33,658 bases of DNA from Enhygromyxa salina (GCF_002994615.1 NZ_PVNK01000073.1:1-33658), one strand, 5' to 3'. Positions 6,808 through 15,305 are shown, numbered from the stretch's first letter. Notes: a model not told the origin generated them from the sequence alone. A program made the numbers and translations.

Positions 6808-9006
6808 ATGGCCCACCTCTCGCCTGTGACTTACGAGCTCGCGCTGCCCGAACATCCGGGCGCCTGGTCGGTGACCCGCGTATGGATCAGCGAGGCGCTC
6901 AACGAGCCCTACCGGGCGCTGATCGACGCGGCGACCGAGGCCGAAGACCCCGACACCGACGCGCTGCTCGGCGCCGACATCATCTTGACGATCACCCGTG
7001 GCATCGGCGAGGGCCGGACGCTGTGCGGGCTGGTCTCGCGCATCGACTTTCTCGGCTACGAAGACCACCACCTGATCGTCCGCTTTCACGTCCTCTCGGC
7101 CGTCGAGATCCTGTGCCAGCGGGTGAATTCGAGGATCTGGCAGCAGCTCAGCGTCCAGGACATCGTCAGCGAGGTGCTCGGCGAGGGGCTCGGCGACTAC
7201 GCCCGCAGCTTCGACATGGGCAGCGTCAGCCGCGGGGTCAGGCCGCGTGACTACTGCGTCCAGTATCGCGAGTCGGACTTCGCGTTGGTCTCGCGCCTGC
7301 TCGAGGAGGAGGGGATCAGCTACGAGTTCATCCACGACACCGAGACCAACAAAGAGATCCTCACGCTCCGTGACGACAACGATCAATACGGTGAGCTCGA
7401 GAACATCGACGGCACCGCCGAGATCCCGATCATCATCTCGAACCCCGACGAGGCCGACGTCGAGTCGATCCAGGGCTTCGAGTGGAGCAAGCAGCTGACG
7501 ACCACGGGCGCGCTGCGCCGCGACTACGACTGGAGGACGCCGCGCGAGGTGCTCAGCGCCCGGGCCGAGGCGCCCGACGACCGTGACCGCGAGCGTCGGG
7601 TGTTCGCCCACGGCGGTCGGCGCTTCATCGACGACGATCTGGCCACGCGGGCCCGCGACGCCCAGCACGGCGCGCTGCTCAGCTCGCGGATCGTGCGTGG
7701 GCGCAGCAACGTCTCGGCCATGCGTCCGGGGCTGCGCTTCACCCTCAGCGGCCACGATCGGATCGATCTCGAGCGCGAGTACCTGATCACCGAGGTCGTC
7801 CACACCGGGGCCGAGCTCAGCAACGTGGGCTCGAGTTCGGACCCGGGCGCGAGCGGGCAGGGCTACTCGAACAGCTTCGTGTGCGTGCCCTTCGACGCGG
7901 ATCTGCGCCCGCGGCGGGTGACCCCGAGCCCGCGCGAGTACGGGCCCCAGACCGCGATCGTGACCGGGCCCGATGGCGAGGAGATCCACACCGACGAGCA
8001 CGGCCGGATCCAGGTTCAGTTCTACTGGCAAGAGGAGCCGAGCTACGCCGCCGGCTCCTCGTGCTGGATCCGCTGCTCGCAGAGCTGGGCGGGGATGGGC
8101 TGGGGCGCGCAGTTCATCCCGCGGATCGGGATGGAGGTCGTCGTCGAGTTCATGGAGGGCAACCCCGACCGCCCGCTCGTGACCGGCTGTGTCTACAACG
8201 CCGAGTACCCGCCGCCCTTCACCTTGCCCGACAACAAGACCCAGAGCGGGTGGCGGACCGAGTCCTCGCCCGGCGGCGGGGGCTCGAACGAGCTGCGCTT
8301 CGAGGACGCCGCCGACGACGAAGAGATCTACCTCCACGGCGAGAAGAACTGGACGATCGAGATCGAGCACGACAAGCACCAGACCGTCGGCCACGACGAG
8401 TACCTCGAGGTCGCCCGCGACCGGACCAAGAAGGTCGGGCACGACGAGAGCTTCGAGATCGGTCACGATCAGCGCGGGCAGGTCGGCCACGATCAGACGC
8501 TGACCGTCGGGCACGATCAGCAGTCGAGCATCGGCGAGAACCGGACCGACGCGATCGGCAAGGACGCGCAAGAGACCGTCGGCGAGTCGAAGACCGTGAC
8601 CGTCGGCGCGATGCTCGAGCAGACGGTTGGCGAGAGCATGAACACGACCGTGGCCGAGAACGCGACGACCTCGATCGGCAAGGATCACACGGTCACGGTC
8701 GGCGAGAACGCGAGCGAGAGCGTGTCGGGCGACAAGTTCGTCGAGTCGAAGAACTCGACGACCCGGACCTCGAAGGACATGAGCTTCGCCAGCGACGAGA
8801 AGTATCTGGTCGAGGCCGCCAAGGACATCGGCGTGACCGGCGAGACCAACATCGTCGTCGAGGCCAAGAAGAAGATGGTCTTCAAGTGTGGCGACGCGTC
8901 GATCACCCTCAAAAAAGACGGGAAGATCGTGATCAAGGGTAAGGACGTGACCGTGAAGGGCTCGGGCAACGTCGTGATCAAGGGCCAGAAGGTCGCCGAG
9001 AACTGA
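6808..9006 (+). CDS. vgrG: T6SS spike protein VgrG (TssI)
   Basis: A 732-residue VgrG. Residues 1 to about 370 are the gp27-like half, with the typical RVWISEALNEPYRALIDA opening and the YCVQYRESDFALVSRLLEEEGISYEF motif near 148-173. The OB-fold gp5-like domain follows, with TDEHGRIQVQFYW and WAGMGWGAQFIPRIGMEVVVEFMEGNPDRP split by a few residues (roughly 390-455). After GGGGSNELRFED comes a beta-helix needle whose repeats are unusually clear, built on VGHD, IGKD and VGE units (about 520-640). No catalytic extension is fused at the C-terminus, which ends in Lys-rich beta repeats. The adjacent convergent DUF2235 gene is the likely cargo and operon A the likely tip/adaptor set. Confidence 0.96.
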   Translation: MAHLSPVTYELALPEHPGAWSVTRVWISEALNEPYRALIDAATEAEDPDTDALLGADIILTITRGIGEGRTLCGLVSRIDFLGYEDHHLIVRFHVLSAVEILCQRVNSRIWQQLSVQDIVSEVLGEGLGDYARSFDMGSVSRGVRPRDYCVQYRESDFALVSRLLEEEGISYEFIHDTETNKEILTLRDDNDQYGELENIDGTAEIPIIISNPDEADVESIQGFEWSKQLTTTGALRRDYDWRTPREVLSARAEAPDDRDRERRVFAHGGRRFIDDDLATRARDAQHGALLSSRIVRGRSNVSAMRPGLRFTLSGHDRIDLEREYLITEVVHTGAELSNVGSSSDPGASGQGYSNSFVCVPFDADLRPRRVTPSPREYGPQTAIVTGPDGEEIHTDEHGRIQVQFYWQEEPSYAAGSSCWIRCSQSWAGMGWGAQFIPRIGMEVVVEFMEGNPDRPLVTGCVYNAEYPPPFTLPDNKTQSGWRTESSPGGGGSNELRFEDAADDEEIYLHGEKNWTIEIEHDKHQTVGHDEYLEVARDRTKKVGHDESFEIGHDQRGQVGHDQTLTVGHDQQSSIGENRTDAIGKDAQETVGESKTVTVGAMLEQTVGESMNTTVAENATTSIGKDHTVTVGENASESVSGDKFVESKNSTTRTSKDMSFASDEKYLVEAAKDIGVTGETNIVVEAKKKMVFKCGDASITLKKDGKIVIKGKDVTVKGSGNVVIKGQKVAEN

Positions 9007-9011
9007 CCCGC

Positions 9012-10433
9012 TCAGCGGGCCGAGCCGGGGTCGTTGCGGTGGACGATCCGGCGATAGTTCGGCGCGGGCTCGTGGGGGTAGATGTCGACGCTGACCGCGG
9101 GCGGCGAGCGGAAGGCCGTGCGATCGGCCCCGCTCACGCCGCCGTAGTGGCTCGAGCAGTGGATGTAGTTCATGCGCAGCAGCGCGAGGTCCATGTCGCT
9201 GAGGGAGCGGCCGCCGTGGAGGATGTCGTAGATGTAGGTGATCGCCGAGGGGATCGCGTAGGCCCGTTGGTTGGGGATCGGCTGCAGCGGGACCTGGCTG
9301 CGCAGGGCCTGGTCGTGCATGAGCTCGAGGGCGATCTTCTCGAGCCCTGGGCGCACTTGTGGCCGTCGCCAGACGACGTTGCCGAAGTACGAGTGGCGAA
9401 TGCTCGCGAGCGAGTCGGGCCCGTCGTCGCGGAGCTCGTCGTACCCGTAGTAGAACTCCGGCACGGCCCGGCCGGCGTAGTGCTCGCGAAACGCCCGCTC
9501 GGTGAAGTCCGAGTAGCGCTGACGGAGCTCGGCTCGGAGCCGCTCGGCCTCGCTTCGGGTCGCAAAGTAGCCCGCGGCCGGCTGGACGCACTGCACGGTC
9601 TCACCTTGACCCCGGTAGCCGCCGCCGATGTCCGAGTGCGCGCCGGGCATCGAGAACTCGGTGCCGCCGGACGGGAGTGAGCCCGACGCCGAGCGGATCG
9701 AGTTGAGCGCGAAATTCTTGCGATACTCGTTCTGGGCGGTGATGTGATAGATGGCCTCGGCCGAGCCGTCGTTGAGGTGCACGTTGACGTCGGCGTTGTC
9801 CGAGTCGGAGGCGTCGCCCCCGTCGCCCGAATGGCCGATCGCGGCGACGGACTCGAAGATGCCGAGGAAGCGAACGCTGGCCTCGGGCAGGGTCACGCGG
9901 GTGAGCTGGGTTGGCTCGTCGGACATCACCGCCAAGCCCGTGGTCACCGGCTCGAAGCTGCCCCCGTTGACGCAATTGACGAAGTAGCGGGCCGCGGCCG
10001 CCCCGCGGCTGAACCCGAAGGCGTCGACGGTGATCTGGGCGTAGCGGCCTCCGTGGCCCTCGCGCTCGAGCCGACGGCAGGCCTCGTGGACCCGAGCGGA
10101 GACGCCCGTGTTGCCGGTCCCGAGCGCGCTGTCGACCATGTCGTCGGGGCCGCCCGTGTTGGTCCCGATGCCCTCGATGTAGACCGCGCGCCGGGTCAGC
10201 TCGGCGCCGTCGCTGCCGCGGCGCGTGTCCGTGGCGTAGAGGCGGTAGAGGAGGGCGACGTTGGACGGGGCGTTGGCGTAGCTGCCCTCGCCGTCGCCGT
10301 CTGCGTTGCCCATGTTGTTGAGGGTGCCGTCGAAGAAGAAGCCGATCTCGAGCCTGCGCTCGCGCGCCGGGTCCGAGCCGGGCGAGGCCGCGTCGCCGCC
10401 CCCACCGGTGGCTGGCTCGCCGACCTCGGTCAT
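9012..10433 (-). CDS. DUF2235 phospholipase-like T6SS effector (Tle type)
   Basis: A 473-residue alpha/beta-hydrolase of the DUF2235 family, which includes Tle1-type T6SS phospholipases. Visible signatures are GFFFDGTLNN (31-40), the nucleophile elbow FGFSRGAAAAR (Ser142), GIFESVAAIG (191-200, where the family usually has a DTV motif), NEYRKNFAL (the usual DER.xF position) and SMPGAHSDIGGGYRGQ (His266/Asp268). Together these give a plausible Ser-Asp-His triad, so I expect membrane-lipid hydrolysis in a target cell. The stop lies 5 bp from the vgrG stop in convergent orientation. No obvious immunity gene is adjacent; the next plus-strand lipoprotein is one candidate, but only by position. The N-terminal 25 residues are a Gly/Ala-rich tail and could be a docking peptide. 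Confidence 0.9.
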   Translation of the reverse strand: MTEVGEPATGGGGDAASPGSDPARERRLEIGFFFDGTLNNMGNADGDGEGSYANAPSNVALLYRLYATDTRRGSDGAELTRRAVYIEGIGTNTGGPDDMVDSALGTGNTGVSARVHEACRRLEREGHGGRYAQITVDAFGFSRGAAAARYFVNCVNGGSFEPVTTGLAVMSDEPTQLTRVTLPEASVRFLGIFESVAAIGHSGDGGDASDSDNADVNVHLNDGSAEAIYHITAQNEYRKNFALNSIRSASGSLPSGGTEFSMPGAHSDIGGGYRGQGETVQCVQPAAGYFATRSEAERLRAELRQRYSDFTERAFREHYAGRAVPEFYYGYDELRDDGPDSLASIRHSYFGNVVWRRPQVRPGLEKIALELMHDQALRSQVPLQPIPNQRAYAIPSAITYIYDILHGGRSLSDMDLALLRMNYIHCSSHYGGVSGADRTAFRSPPAVSVDIYPHEPAPNYRRIVHRNDPGSAR

Positions 10434-10803
10434 GCTGGGCGCTCGCTCTTCACCGCTGATGCCTGGGCCTGGGGCATCGACGGACTATGCCGTAGGGGTG
10501 GCGGAGATGCCACCGCCGGCCCGCTCGCCCAGCCCCGAGCTGGGGACGCCGGGATCCGATCAGCAAGGGCGACGACGCAACGAGCATTGATGCCAGTCGG
10601 GCTCTCCCCGCGCCGGGTGAAGGCGTCGCCCGGCCCGCGGCCAATAGGTGGTGAGCGTCGCTCGGGGCGAGACCGGCGCAAGGGCACACGTGATGTGAAT
10701 TGGGGCGATCGAGGCTGAGCTGGAGCAATGGGGTGGGCTGGGGTCGAGGCGGTGAAGGGCGCGAGAGGTCGAAGCGGTGCTATGCGGACTGCGAGGAGTA
10801 GGT
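10434..10803. other. divergent intergenic region, no gene seen
   Basis: This 370-bp gap lies between the DUF2235 gene (minus) and a GD-linker lipoprotein (plus). It contains several short open frames without motifs. A small hairpin is visible at about 10497-10515 (ggtggc / gccacc arms), which would lie in the leader of the DUF2235 transcript. A clear gaggag ribosome-binding site ends the region at 10793-10798. Both genes' promoters must be here. Confidence 0.55.
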
Positions 10804-12078
10804 ATGCACAAACGATACAGTTCATTCTTCATCGTGGTCGCCACGCTCGTGCTCGCTTGCGAGTCTCCTGGGGACCACGAAACGGAAGGGGTTGGCGACG
10901 GGGGCGGCGATGGGATCGGCGATGGGATCGGCGACGACCTCGGCGAAGACGCCGGCGAAGACGCCGGCGAAGACGAAGGCGAAGACGCCGGCGAAGGCGA
11001 TGATTACTGCGACTTCGCCGACATTCCGCAGCGCGAGCCGGTGTGGCTCCTCGAGCTCGCGATGCATCACAAGGGAGACAAGCCCCGCGCGTTCGGTCTC
11101 GCCGTCGGCGAGGAGGCCGTCTTCAGCGCCGGATACTCCCCCGACGGCAGCGACAAGAACGACCTCTTCATGGAGGGTCGTAGCCTCGACGCGGAGCTGG
11201 AGTGGTCGACCAGCGTCGAGAGCTATGGCGACAGCAGCGGCCGCTCGCTCGGCTGGGACACTGAGCATCTGTACTATATTACGTCCCCGACCCTCAACTC
11301 CAACGGTCTCGCCCGGTTGACGGCTGACGGGGAACCCGACCCATGGTCCTTCCCCGGCCAGAAGAAGCTCTGGCTGAGCGACATCGACGTGAGCAGCTCG
11401 GATGTGCTCGCGGCGGGATTCATGGAGTCCGAGAAGGCCGGTACGTCGTTCGACGACGCCGTGTTCGTTCAGATCGACAAGTCCGACGACAGCGTCGTGT
11501 ACTACGATGAAACCGGCGAGCCCCTCGCAACCGAAAAAGGGCACGCGGTCACGCCCTGGCCTTCGGGCGGGCACATCGGGGTCACGAGGGGCAGCCACGA
11601 GGCCCTTTGGCTTCGCGGCTACAACCACGCCTCGCTGAGCTCGGAGCTGATGTTCGAAGCGAACGAACTTCCGGCCGCGGTGTTCGTGACCGAGCGGCTC
11701 GGGGAGTACTTGCTGCTTGGCGGGCACACCGAGGCCAGGAGCTGGGTGAGCCTGGTCGACGAGGACGGTCAAGAGCGTTGGCGCAAGCTCCTGTCGCCTT
11801 GCGGGCCTGGCGCGGCCGAAGGGCTCCGCCACGCGGTGGTCGGCTCAGATCGGGTCTGGGGGGTCGTGACGGGGCCGGACAGGGAGGGGGGCTACCCGAA
11901 GAGCTTCATCGTCGAGATTGGCTTCGACGGCTCGCTGGAGGCCAGCTACCGCGTCGTGGTGCCCCACGAAGAGGCGATGATCGAGGCGATCGCCACGAAC
12001 GGGAGCGCGGTCGTCGTCTCGGGCTTCAGCGTTGAACCCGAGGGGGCGCTGAGCGGCTGGATGGCGCGGGTGATCTAG
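10804..12078 (+). CDS. GD/ED-linker surface lipoprotein, propeller-like
   Basis: The ATG at 10804 has a gaggag site 5 bp upstream, which decides it over an in-frame ATG at 10777. The 424-residue product has a lipoprotein signal ending VLACES (Cys19). A low-complexity linker follows (GDGGGDGIGD..., then GEDAGED units encoded by a 12-mer ggcgaagacgcc repeated at 10942-10989). The rest is a beta-rich domain of about 360 residues with repeated '...LAAGFME..', '..LLLGGHTE..', '..VVVSGF..' strands, like the metazoan-style accessory propellers common in myxobacterial surface proteins. No catalytic motif is seen. The TAG stop lies inside a perfect 20-bp palindrome. Position next to the effector makes an immunity role possible but unproven. 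Confidence 0.85.
   Translation: MHKRYSSFFIVVATLVLACESPGDHETEGVGDGGGDGIGDGIGDDLGEDAGEDAGEDEGEDAGEGDDYCDFADIPQREPVWLLELAMHHKGDKPRAFGLAVGEEAVFSAGYSPDGSDKNDLFMEGRSLDAELEWSTSVESYGDSSGRSLGWDTEHLYYITSPTLNSNGLARLTADGEPDPWSFPGQKKLWLSDIDVSSSDVLAAGFMESEKAGTSFDDAVFVQIDKSDDSVVYYDETGEPLATEKGHAVTPWPSGGHIGVTRGSHEALWLRGYNHASLSSELMFEANELPAAVFVTERLGEYLLLGGHTEARSWVSLVDEDGQERWRKLLSPCGPGAAEGLRHAVVGSDRVWGVVTGPDREGGYPKSFIVEIGFDGSLEASYRVVVPHEEAMIEAIATNGSAVVVSGFSVEPEGALSGWMARVI
10942..10989 (+). repeat. 12-bp coding tandem repeat (GEDA)
   Basis: Four tandem copies of ggcgaagacgcc (the third ends in gaa) encode the Gly-Glu-Asp-Ala linker of the lipoprotein. The high identity suggests expansion by slippage. Confidence 0.85.
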
Positions 12079-12094
12079 CAGCCCGGGCTGCTAG
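12075..12094. repeat. REP-like palindrome overlapping a TAG stop
   Basis: The sequence ctagcagcccgggctgctag is a perfect 20-bp palindrome. Its first TAG is the stop codon of the lipoprotein gene ending at 12078. The same core (CTAGCAGCCCG) occurs at 23203-23222 and 33532-33548, each time overlapping a stop codon. It could act as a terminator stem or be the scar or end of a small mobile element. Confidence 0.8.
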
Positions 12095-12390
12095 CTCTAG
12101 CTTGGGAGCCTGCCTTGGACTGGCCGCTCGCGGCACTGATCAGGCGGTCCGGTATGGCGAAGACGAAGACGGGCTGAAGTCGGTTCGCGCGCGACGCCCG
12201 GCCGTGACCTTCGCTGGTTTGGGCTCCCGCCGCTTCGACAACGACCCGACGAAAATTCTGGGTGTGACCAGATCGATTTGCATGTACGGAGCCGGTCGAT
12301 TTTTCGGGGTGGAATTGGTGCCCGGGGCGCTGCCGACGAGTGCGACGCTTCCACGGTCTCGCAAGACGCGAGCGAAAGGAAAAATCCATC
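12095..12390. other. intergenic region before Cys-rich protein gene
   Basis: I see no gene here. A relatively AT-rich part at about 12250-12315 probably holds the promoter of the downstream gene. A small hairpin (ctcgc 12358-12362, gcgag 12368-12372) lies just upstream of the gaaagga ribosome-binding site at 12374-12380. Confidence 0.5.
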
Positions 12391-12888
12391 ATGTACATCG
12401 CAACTAAGCTCCTCCTCACCTACCTCACCGCAATGACGCCCGGCGCAGTCGACGACCCCAATATCTGTGACGTCGTGTCTCCCGCGACCGGAACGTCGGC
12501 GGTGTGCAAGCCGCACCGCGAGGGTGCCCCGGTCTGGGACGCCAGCGTCTGTTGCACGGACCGCACCTGCTTCGAGCCGACGGCCGAGGGCCGCTGCGAG
12601 TCGGGCGAGAGCCGCTACTACTGTGAACTTGGCGAGCTCAACCCCGCGCGGGGCAACGTGGACTGCTACTTCGAGGTGCCCGACTACTGCGACGTCTTCG
12701 AGTGCGATTCTCCGGCCCCGGGCTACCAGGCCCCGGCGCAGGAGGGCTTGCTCTGCTGCCCCTACGGCATCTGCACCCCCTACAAGCTGGGCTCGGGCAT
12801 CTGCGAGACCGAGGACATCTACTACTGTGTCAGCGTGGCAAACAACGGGGATGGAACCGTTGATTGCGTAGACTGGGACGAGGAGTGA
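12391..12888 (+). CDS. exported Cys-rich two-repeat protein
   Basis: The ATG at 12391 is preceded by gaaagga at a spacing of 10 bases. The 165-residue protein starts with a short hydrophobic stretch (MYIATKLLLTYLTA) that may be a signal peptide. It then contains two related Cys-rich halves with the order CC, C, C, YYC, DC (for example SVCCTDRTC...SRYYC...NVDC, then LLCCPYGIC...IYYC...TVDC). This internal duplication suggests two disulfide-rich domains. No family is recognised. Its 3' end overlaps the 3' end of the convergent kinase gene by 59 bp (12830-12888). GC content and codon use match its neighbours. Confidence 0.75.
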   Translation: MYIATKLLLTYLTAMTPGAVDDPNICDVVSPATGTSAVCKPHREGAPVWDASVCCTDRTCFEPTAEGRCESGESRYYCELGELNPARGNVDCYFEVPDYCDVFECDSPAPGYQAPAQEGLLCCPYGICTPYKLGSGICETEDIYYCVSVANNGDGTVDCVDWDEE

Positions 12889-15127
12889 GGCCCAGCGCGC
12901 GATCGATTTCTGTGCCAGGGGCGTCGGCGCCGATCTGCTCGGCGATTCGACGCCCCTCTTCGTTCGCGTCTCGTGCGATGCCAGCCTCGGCCGCTTGCTC
13001 GTAGATCGCGGCGAACCAGGCCCAGGTGTCGAAGAAGGACGGGAAATTCTGAGCCACGAACAGCGGGTCGAGCAGCTCTTGGCGGGTCAAGTCTGCCTCG
13101 TCGAGGCGTCCGAGCTCGACCTGGCTGACGAAGACGATCCGCCGCAGCGCTTGGGCGCGCGCGGTCGAGAGGTTGAACGCCTCATCGTGGATCTCGAGGC
13201 TCCGCTGCGCGCTGGCGAGGGCCTCTTCGAAGCGCGCGTTGGCGAGCTGGGCACAGGCTAGGGCCTCGCTCGCCTCGCCGATGAGCTCGCGCGGCCCGCC
13301 GTAGCGCGTGTACTGCCGCTCGCGCATCGCCACGGCCTCGGCGAGGAGCTCGAGCGCCCGGCCCCGATCGGCGTCCGAGCCCCCGAGCAGGGCGAGACCG
13401 TGAACCTGCAGCGCCTCGGCGGCGCGATCGGGAGCGTCGCGCTCGAGCACCGCGAGCGCGACATGGACGTAGGCATCGACGGTCTGGGTCTCGCCGCGCT
13501 CGCCTGCGACCGCCGCTAGCTTCAGGAGCACGTCGGCCCCGAGCAGGTCGGCTCCGATCGCGGTCGAGCGCTCGTAGGCTTCGGACAGGCCGCGCTCGGC
13601 CTCGTCGAGTTGGCCGTCGAGGCGGTGGAGCTCGCTGCGCCAGAACATCGCCCGGGCGATGTCGTAGCGGGCCTGCTTCGCCCGCGCGATCGCCATGTAC
13701 TCGGCCGCGCGGGTGCGCGCCGCTTCGCTCGCCCACTCGCGGTCGGCGAGCAGCAGCCCGAGCTCGCGGTCGCGCTCGCGCAGCTCGACGAGGCCGCGGT
13801 CGTCGGCGTGGCTGCGGTCGTCGGCGTGGGTGTCAGCGGGGGCGTCGAGGCAGCGCTCGGGGGCCGGCAGGTTGCTGATCACGGCCGCGTAGTCGAGGCC
13901 CGCGCGCAGGTGCGGGGTCCTGAGCACGGCCACGGTCGTCGCAAAGCGCTCGCGCAGCTCGACCGCGCAGGGGCTGGGCGTCGGGGGCAGCTTGGCGCGC
14001 TCCGACGCCTCGCACTCGCGGGCGCGCAGCTCGACCCAGCGCGTGGTCCAGCTGTTGAGCGCGTCACTCCCCGCGCGCGAGCCGAGGGCGCCGCGCAGCT
14101 CGATCTCGATCTCGCGGTCCCAGACCGCGGCGAGCTCGTCGCTGACGTCGTCGCACGCGTCGGCCCACACGACCTTGGAGGTCGTCGCCAGCAGTCCAAA
14201 CAAGGACGCGGCCACAGCCGGGGCCGCGAGCCACGGCCACCATCGTCGGGGCGCGGGCGCGGCCGCCTCGCGCAGCTCGGACAGCAGCGTCGGCATGTCG
14301 GGCCAGCGCGCGTCCGGGTTGGGGTGGAGCCCACGCACGAGCACCTCGTGGATCGCCGCTGGCATCGCGTCACGGCGCTCGATCCGCGAGACCAGGCCCT
14401 CGGCCCGCGCGAGCTCGGACGCGAAGGGCATGTGGCCGTGGAGCATCTGGAACACGACCGTGCAGTAGGCGTAGAGGTCGTCGCGTTGGTCCCGGTGCCT
14501 GCGCGCGCGGGTCTCGGGCGCCATGTAGGCCGTCGTCCCGGGCCAGTCGGCCATCGCGTCGGCGTCGTCGATCGAGCAGGCGAGGCCGAGGTCCGCGATC
14601 TGTGGGCGGCCGCTGCGATCGAACAGGACGTTGTTGGGCTTGAAGTCGCGATGCAGGAGCCCGGCCTCGTGGATCGCGGCGAGGCCCTCGCCGATCTGAA
14701 GCGCGAGCTCGACGACCTGCTCCCACGAGCCGGGGTAGGCCTTGCCGTCGAGCTGGCCACCCGAGAGCAGCGGCATGACCAGGGTCTCGCTGCCATCGAG
14801 CACGCCGATGTCGAGAGCCGCGACGACGTTGGGATGTTGAACACGCGCGAGCAGTCGCGCCTCACGGACGAGGGTGTAGCGCTGTCGCGCCGCGTCGCCG
14901 ACCTCGTCGATGAATTGGCGCAGCCCTTCGGCGATGCCGAGGGCCTCAAGGTGCTCGCTGCCGAGGATGTCGAGGAGCGTGTCCTGGACCGAAATTTTTA
15001 GCGCGACGCGACGCTCGAGGGTCTGATCGCGTGCGCTGAACACGGTCGCGTTGTTGCCCGCGCCGACGCGTCGGACGTCCTGAAACCGGTCCCGCTCGAA
15101 GATCTGCAGGCTGCCCACCATGCGCAT
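12830..15127 (-). CDS. membrane Ser/Thr protein kinase with helical-repeat tail
   Basis: The start at 15127 is preferred: it leaves the AT-rich repeat-bearing region upstream as leader, while the in-frame opening at 15211 would run through it. Numbering from 15127 (765 residues), the Gly loop is VGAGNNATVF (21-30, last loop Gly replaced by Ala), VALKI has Lys44, the catalytic loop is HRDFKPNN (159-166), the metal-binding motif is DLG (Asp179) instead of DFG, and YMAPE is at 201-205. A hydrophobic segment at about 298-319 (WWPWLAAPAVAASLFGLLATT) follows. About 440 Ala/Glu/Arg-rich helical residues then form a TPR-like tail probably on the far side of the membrane. This is the usual myxobacterial Hanks-type kinase layout. 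It is divergent from the winged-helix gene; its substrate is unknown. Confidence 0.92.
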   Translation of the reverse strand: MRMVGSLQIFERDRFQDVRRVGAGNNATVFSARDQTLERRVALKISVQDTLLDILGSEHLEALGIAEGLRQFIDEVGDAARQRYTLVREARLLARVQHPNVVAALDIGVLDGSETLVMPLLSGGQLDGKAYPGSWEQVVELALQIGEGLAAIHEAGLLHRDFKPNNVLFDRSGRPQIADLGLACSIDDADAMADWPGTTAYMAPETRARRHRDQRDDLYAYCTVVFQMLHGHMPFASELARAEGLVSRIERRDAMPAAIHEVLVRGLHPNPDARWPDMPTLLSELREAAAPAPRRWWPWLAAPAVAASLFGLLATTSKVVWADACDDVSDELAAVWDREIEIELRGALGSRAGSDALNSWTTRWVELRARECEASERAKLPPTPSPCAVELRERFATTVAVLRTPHLRAGLDYAAVISNLPAPERCLDAPADTHADDRSHADDRGLVELRERDRELGLLLADREWASEAARTRAAEYMAIARAKQARYDIARAMFWRSELHRLDGQLDEAERGLSEAYERSTAIGADLLGADVLLKLAAVAGERGETQTVDAYVHVALAVLERDAPDRAAEALQVHGLALLGGSDADRGRALELLAEAVAMRERQYTRYGGPRELIGEASEALACAQLANARFEEALASAQRSLEIHDEAFNLSTARAQALRRIVFVSQVELGRLDEADLTRQELLDPLFVAQNFPSFFDTWAWFAAIYEQAAEAGIARDANEEGRRIAEQIGADAPGTEIDRALGLTPRPSLRNQRFHPRCLPR

Positions 15128-15305
15128 CTCGATGGTAGCACCCTGCGAACCACGCGCGCGCCCTTGTGCACCCCAAAATTGGCCGAATTGACCTTTTGAC
15201 CAATCCTGCAAATGTTCACGCTTCTTACATGCAAATGTGCTTGACGTAACAAAGCATGTGACACGATCGAGCTGGCACTCCCATTAACGGAATGGGAGCA
15301 CGTCG
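15128..15305. promoter_or_regulatory. AT-rich divergent regulatory region
   Basis: Between the kinase (minus) and the winged-helix gene (plus) this 178-bp region is clearly less GC-rich than its surroundings. It contains a 9-bp direct repeat tgcaaatgt at 15207-15215 and 15230-15238 (spacing 23 bp, about two helical turns), an acatgc/gcatgt inverted pair (15227-15232 and 15254-15259), and the ttgac words at 15188-15192, 15196-15200 (as ttgac) and 15241-15245. These are candidates for operator and -35 elements. Confidence 0.55.
15278..15298 (+). promoter_or_regulatory. hairpin over the ribosome-binding site
   Basis: CTCCCATT (15278-15285) and AATGGGAG (15291-15298) form a perfect 8-bp inverted repeat with a 5-base loop. 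The right arm contains the GGGAG Shine-Dalgarno of the gene that starts at 15306, seven bases further on. In RNA the stem would hide the ribosome-binding site; in DNA it could equally be a dyad operator. Confidence 0.75.

Noticed and set aside
6748..9591. Long minus-strand open frame (947 codons) across vgrG
   Set aside because: It lies antisense to an unmistakable VgrG, and its translation is a low-complexity Arg/Leu/Val-rich shadow caused by the high GC content.
13610..15001. Plus-strand 463-codon frame opposite the kinase
   Set aside because: Antisense to kinase motifs HRD, DLG and APE; composition is typical shadow.
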